Shown here piece by piece: positions 56,801 to 59,661 of a stretch of 59,661 nt of DNA. Both the position numbers and the translations under genes were made by a program. Location of the stretch: contig CALVWX010000010.1 in the NCBI GenBank assembly GCA_944368215.1, positions 1 through 59,661 of the forward strand. Reading direction: 5' to 3'. The notes beneath the pieces were generated by a model that searched no databases, had not been told where the DNA came from, and worked only from the letters and a program-made list of their open reading frames with translations. The number at the start of each line of letters is the position of its first letter. The first letter of the stretch is position 1. This stretch comes from an uncultured Clostridia bacterium (lineage in GTDB: Bacteria > Bacillota > Clostridia > Christensenellales > Borkfalkiaceae).

Positions 56801-58324
56801 ATGTTAGCTAAAGTTAAAAGTTTTGCGCTCGTCGGATTGGACGGCGTGCCCGTCGAAGTCGAAGCCGACATAAACAGGGGCATGACCAGCTACGAGCTGG
56901 TCGGTCTGCCCGACGCCGCCGTAAAGGAGAGCAGGGAGAGGATAAATTCGGCCATACGCAATTCGCGCATGCACTTCCCCGTCAACCGCATAACCGTAAA
57001 TCTCGCCCCCGCGGATATACGCAAGGAGGGGAGCCATTACGACCTGCCCATCGCCATAGCCATTTTAAAGGCCAGCGAACAGCTCATCGGCGCGCAGACG
57101 GATGGCGTCGTAATGCTGGGCGAACTCGCCCTCGACGGCACCATACGCCCCGTCTCGGGCGTATTGCCCGCCCTTATATCTGCCAAAAAGCGCGGCTTTA
57201 CGCGCTTTATCATCCCCTTTGCCAACGCCAACGAGGCGGCTTACATAGAGGGCATAGAGGTTTTCGCCTTAAAGAGTTTAACCGAGGCCGTTGCCTTTCT
57301 TACGGGCGCGGAAAATTTTGAGCCCGTCGCCATAAGGAGCTTTTCTGCCGTGCAGAAGGCGGCGCGCTACGGCACGGACATGTCGCTCGTCAAAGGTCAG
57401 GTCATCGCCAAGCGCGCGTTGGAGATTGCCGTCGCCGGCGGGCACAACATACTTTTGTCCGGCCCTCCCGGAGCGGGCAAAACCATGCTCGCGCGGTGCA
57501 TGCCCACCATTATGCCCGATTTAACCTTTGAGGAGGCGCTCGAAGTCACGCAGATTCACTCAATCGCGGGAGACCTGAGCGAAGAGGGCATAATTTCCCT
57601 TCGCCCCTTCCGCACTCCCCACCATACGGCGACGACCGTTTCGCTGTGCGGAGGCGGCAACGCGCGAATACGCCCGGGCGAAATTTCCAAGGCGCACAAG
57701 GGCGTGCTATTTTTGGACGAACTGCCCGAATATTCCCGCTCGGCGCTCGAATCGCTCCGCCAGCCGCTCGAAGACAAGGTAATAACCGTCACGCGCGCGG
57801 GCGGCGCGGTCACATTCCCTGCGGACTTCATGCTGTGCGCCAGCATGAACCCCTGCCCGTGCGGCAATTACGGCTCGGCCACGCGCGAGTGCACCTGCAC
57901 CCCCGCGCAGATACGCCGCTACCGCGCAAAAATTTCGGGGCCGCTGCTCGACAGGATTGATCTGCAGGTCGAAGTGGACAGCGTAAGCTATGACGAACTG
58001 GCCTCGGAGGAGGGCGGCGAAAGCAGTGCGGAGATAAAAAAGCGGGTGGAGCGCGCACGCGCCATTCAGCGCGAACGCTTCGGCGGGCCCATGACCAACG
58101 CAAATATGGGCGAAAAGGAAATTAAAAAGTTCTGTTCGCTTTCGCCGCAATGCGAAGAAATCCTTCGCGGCGCATTCGAGCGGCTGTCGCTCTCCGCGCG
58201 CGCCCGTTCGAGAATAATAAAGGTTGCGCGGACGATAGCCGACCTCGATTTTTCGGCGGAGATAAAGCCCGAACACGTTCTCGAGGCCACGTCATACCGC
58301 AATTTCGACACAAAAGAAAGATGA
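56801..58324 (+). CDS. comM: YifB/ComM-family Mg-chelatase-like AAA+ ATPase
   Basis: 507 residues. The N-terminal LonC-like domain reads FALVGLDGVPVEVEADINRG and MTSYELVGLPDAAVKESRER. The AAA+ core has Walker A GPPGAGKTMLARCMP, Walker B VLFLDELPEYS and the sensor CASMNPCPCG with extra Cys (CNYGSATRECTC-like zinc site). ComM helicases branch-migrate during natural transformation. Its stop overlaps the dprA start (ATGA), linking both to DNA uptake. Confidence 0.95.
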   Translation: MLAKVKSFALVGLDGVPVEVEADINRGMTSYELVGLPDAAVKESRERINSAIRNSRMHFPVNRITVNLAPADIRKEGSHYDLPIAIAILKASEQLIGAQTDGVVMLGELALDGTIRPVSGVLPALISAKKRGFTRFIIPFANANEAAYIEGIEVFALKSLTEAVAFLTGAENFEPVAIRSFSAVQKAARYGTDMSLVKGQVIAKRALEIAVAGGHNILLSGPPGAGKTMLARCMPTIMPDLTFEEALEVTQIHSIAGDLSEEGIISLRPFRTPHHTATTVSLCGGGNARIRPGEISKAHKGVLFLDELPEYSRSALESLRQPLEDKVITVTRAGGAVTFPADFMLCASMNPCPCGNYGSATRECTCTPAQIRRYRAKISGPLLDRIDLQVEVDSVSYDELASEEGGESSAEIKKRVERARAIQRERFGGPMTNANMGEKEIKKFCSLSPQCEEILRGAFERLSLSARARSRIIKVARTIADLDFSAEIKPEHVLEATSYRNFDTKER

Positions 58325-59388
58325 ATTACACGGACGAAGAGTGCGACGTCATCGTCGCCGACGGCCTCGAAGGGCTCAATTATAAACAAAAGCGCGCATT
58401 TTTGTGTGCAGCCGATGAAAAACGCGGCGAGCACATGAAATATGAACAATTATTGATTAAAAGCCTCGGCGGCGGAGTATATAATAAAATAAAGGCCCTT
58501 TTCCGCGATGGCAATTACCGCCTCGGCGTGCTTGAAAAGCTCGGCAAAAGGGGCATAAAGTGCGTGGCGCTCGGCAGTTCCGGATATCCCGCACTGCTCG
58601 CAAAGACTCCCGCTCCGCCCCTCGTTTTATACTGCACGGGCAGGATTGAGCTGTTAAAGACCGACTGCTTTGCAATCGTCGGCTCGCGCCGCACGCCGGC
58701 GGCAACTTTGGCCGCATGCAAAAAGATTGCGGGTGAGTTGTCGTCCTGCATGACGGTAGTGACGGGAATAGCCGACGGCGCCGACAGCGCCGCCATGCGC
58801 GGCGCGCTGACCACGGGCAATTTAATATGCGTGCTCCCCGGCGGGCATGATTGCATTTTGCCTTCGGCCAATGCAGGGCTTTTGAAGGAGGCGGAGGGTA
58901 AGGGGCTTGTAATTTCCGAATGGCCTCCGCATACTCCCGTGCTGCGCTATATGTACACCGTGCGCAACCGCATAATAGCGGGACTTTCGCGCGGGGTGCT
59001 GGTTGCGGCCGCACCCAAAAAGAGCGGCGCGCTCATCACTGCGTCATATGCCGCCGACTACGGCCGCGACGTGTTCGCCTTTCCGCATTCGCTCGGCATT
59101 TCCTCGGGCGAAGGCAGCAATGAGATAATAAAAAACGGCGCGGCACTTTGTCAGAATGTACTTGACATTTTAAGTGCGTTCGGGTTAGAATACAAAACGG
59201 AAGAAAAAACACTCACCCCGCAGGAGGAGAGCGTAATAACATTCCTCCGCCAAAACGGGCGTTCGCACATACAGGCTATCGCCTCGGCCGCGGGTCTGAA
59301 GGTCTTTCAGGCGGTCACAATTCTTTCCTCGCTCGAAATCAAGGGCCTTGCCGCAAGGTGCGGCGGGAATATGTATGAAAGTTGTTAA
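58321..59388 (+). CDS. dprA: DNA-processing protein DprA
   Basis: 355 residues. The N-terminal SAM-like part is followed by the Rossmann core CFAIVGSRRTPAATLAACK, VVTGIADGADSAAMRGAL, VLPGGHDCILPSAN and YTVRNRIIAGLSRGVLVAAA, and a C-terminal winged helix (IQAIASAAGLKVFQAV). It loads RecA on incoming single strands. The ATG is within the comM stop (ATGA). GIADGADSAA differs from the common GxARGIDxxAH by having Asp-Gly and Met in place of His. Confidence 0.95.
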   Translation: MNYTDEECDVIVADGLEGLNYKQKRAFLCAADEKRGEHMKYEQLLIKSLGGGVYNKIKALFRDGNYRLGVLEKLGKRGIKCVALGSSGYPALLAKTPAPPLVLYCTGRIELLKTDCFAIVGSRRTPAATLAACKKIAGELSSCMTVVTGIADGADSAAMRGALTTGNLICVLPGGHDCILPSANAGLLKEAEGKGLVISEWPPHTPVLRYMYTVRNRIIAGLSRGVLVAAAPKKSGALITASYAADYGRDVFAFPHSLGISSGEGSNEIIKNGAALCQNVLDILSAFGLEYKTEEKTLTPQEESVITFLRQNGRSHIQAIASAAGLKVFQAVTILSSLEIKGLAARCGGNMYESC

Positions 59389-59465
59389 CGCAAGCCGCCC
59401 CGAGGCGAGATTTGCGTTAATATTCAATATAAATAATGTCGCAAGCGAAACCGCGCTTTCGCGCC
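59389..59465. repeat. 77-bp exact direct repeat, copy 1
   Basis: CGCAAGCCGCCCCGAGGCGA.., then GATTTGCGTTAATATTCAAT and GTCGCAAGCGAAACCGCGC. It is identical to 59,585-59,661 at an offset of 196 bp. The repeat may continue beyond the window end. Diverged copies lie near 3,231 (first part) and 55,900 and 53,687 (last part). Confidence 0.92.
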
Positions 59466-59584
59466 GCAGGCCTCAATTTGCGCACACCTGCGCCTCGGCT
59501 GAGGTGAATGGGCGCAATTATATAAATGTAGGGCAAAATAAGATTGCGCCCAGAGGAGTGGAGCTCCTCAAACTAACGGCAAAT

Positions 59585-59661
59585 CGCAAGCCGCCCCGAG
59601 GCGAGATTTGCGTTAATATTCAATATAAATAATGTCGCAAGCGAAACCGCGCTTTCGCGCC
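59585..59661. repeat. 77-bp exact direct repeat, copy 2
   Basis: Identical to 59,389-59,465. The window ends inside it. Between the copies are GCCTCGGCTGAGG and GGGCGCAATTAT motifs shared with the 53,870 region. Confidence 0.92.

Overview
The window reads as chromosomal DNA of a strictly anaerobic, moderately GC-rich Bacillota (Clostridia-type) bacterium, probably an uncultured gut lineage. The signs are an oxygen-sensitive class III ribonucleotide reductase (nrdD/nrdG), a Rex redox repressor, a two-gene Fe-S assembly locus (SmsCB type), AddAB in place of RecBCD, a YlxM-Ffh pair, a collagen-like surface protein, and consensus sigma-A promoters with clear Shine-Dalgarno sites. No rRNA, tRNA, CRISPR array, phage or transposase gene was seen. 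Most of the window is ordinary housekeeping sequence. The unusual material lies between the genes.

Layout. 1-9.2 kb: a small membrane protein and a divergent Xre repressor sharing an operator, a SecB-like chaperone, the rpmG-secE-nusG-rplK-rplA translation/secretion cluster (without rplJ-rplL after rplA), smsC-smsB, a cation/proton antiporter and a collagen-like protein. 9.2-18.4 kb: a small alarmone synthetase, nrdD and an NrdG-acetyltransferase fusion behind two tandem NrdR-box modules, dUTPase, a ROK kinase, Rex, DegV, and an acetyltransferase broken by a 7-bp duplication. 18.4-30.5 kb: an SNF-type transporter preceded by a decayed copy of its own 5' end, a LUD protein, a glycosyltransferase, a two-component system, a MarR-regulated heterodimeric ABC exporter, a CMD-cupin pair and a lipoprotein. 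30.7-39.9 kb: addBA, small unknowns, ruvX, a DUF1292 protein and a lipoprotein. 40-47.1 kb: rpsB-tsf, a MATE exporter, a KdgK-like kinase, a 2-hydroxyacid dehydrogenase and a nitroreductase. 47.2-48.0 kb: a transcription unit with no ordinary gene. 48.2-59.4 kb: ylxM-ffh, rpsP, khpA, rimM, trmD, rbgA-rnhB-yraN, rplS, comM-dprA.

The most striking region is 47,251-48,029. A sigma-A promoter and a rho-independent terminator enclose about 750 nt with GNRA and other hairpins. Inside are three tandem modules, each with a near-perfect Shine-Dalgarno followed 9-10 nt later by an ATG. The modules encode three related 15-residue peptides (MIRAV.., MIRAV.., MTRAI..). I do not recognise it as a known RNA or peptide family.

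The intergenic regions also carry several interspersed repeat families: a TGTCATACTGAGCG-bounded inverted-repeat element, a three-hairpin element (four copies and one degenerate copy), AATTCAT-linked mini-hairpins, an exact 30-bp tandem array with compensatory changes, long direct repeats flanking rpsP, and a 115-bp duplication before rbgA. Several genes have a good -10 box only 5-7 nt before the start codon and no Shine-Dalgarno, which suggests leaderless mRNAs. All functional calls come from reading motifs by eye; no database search was run.
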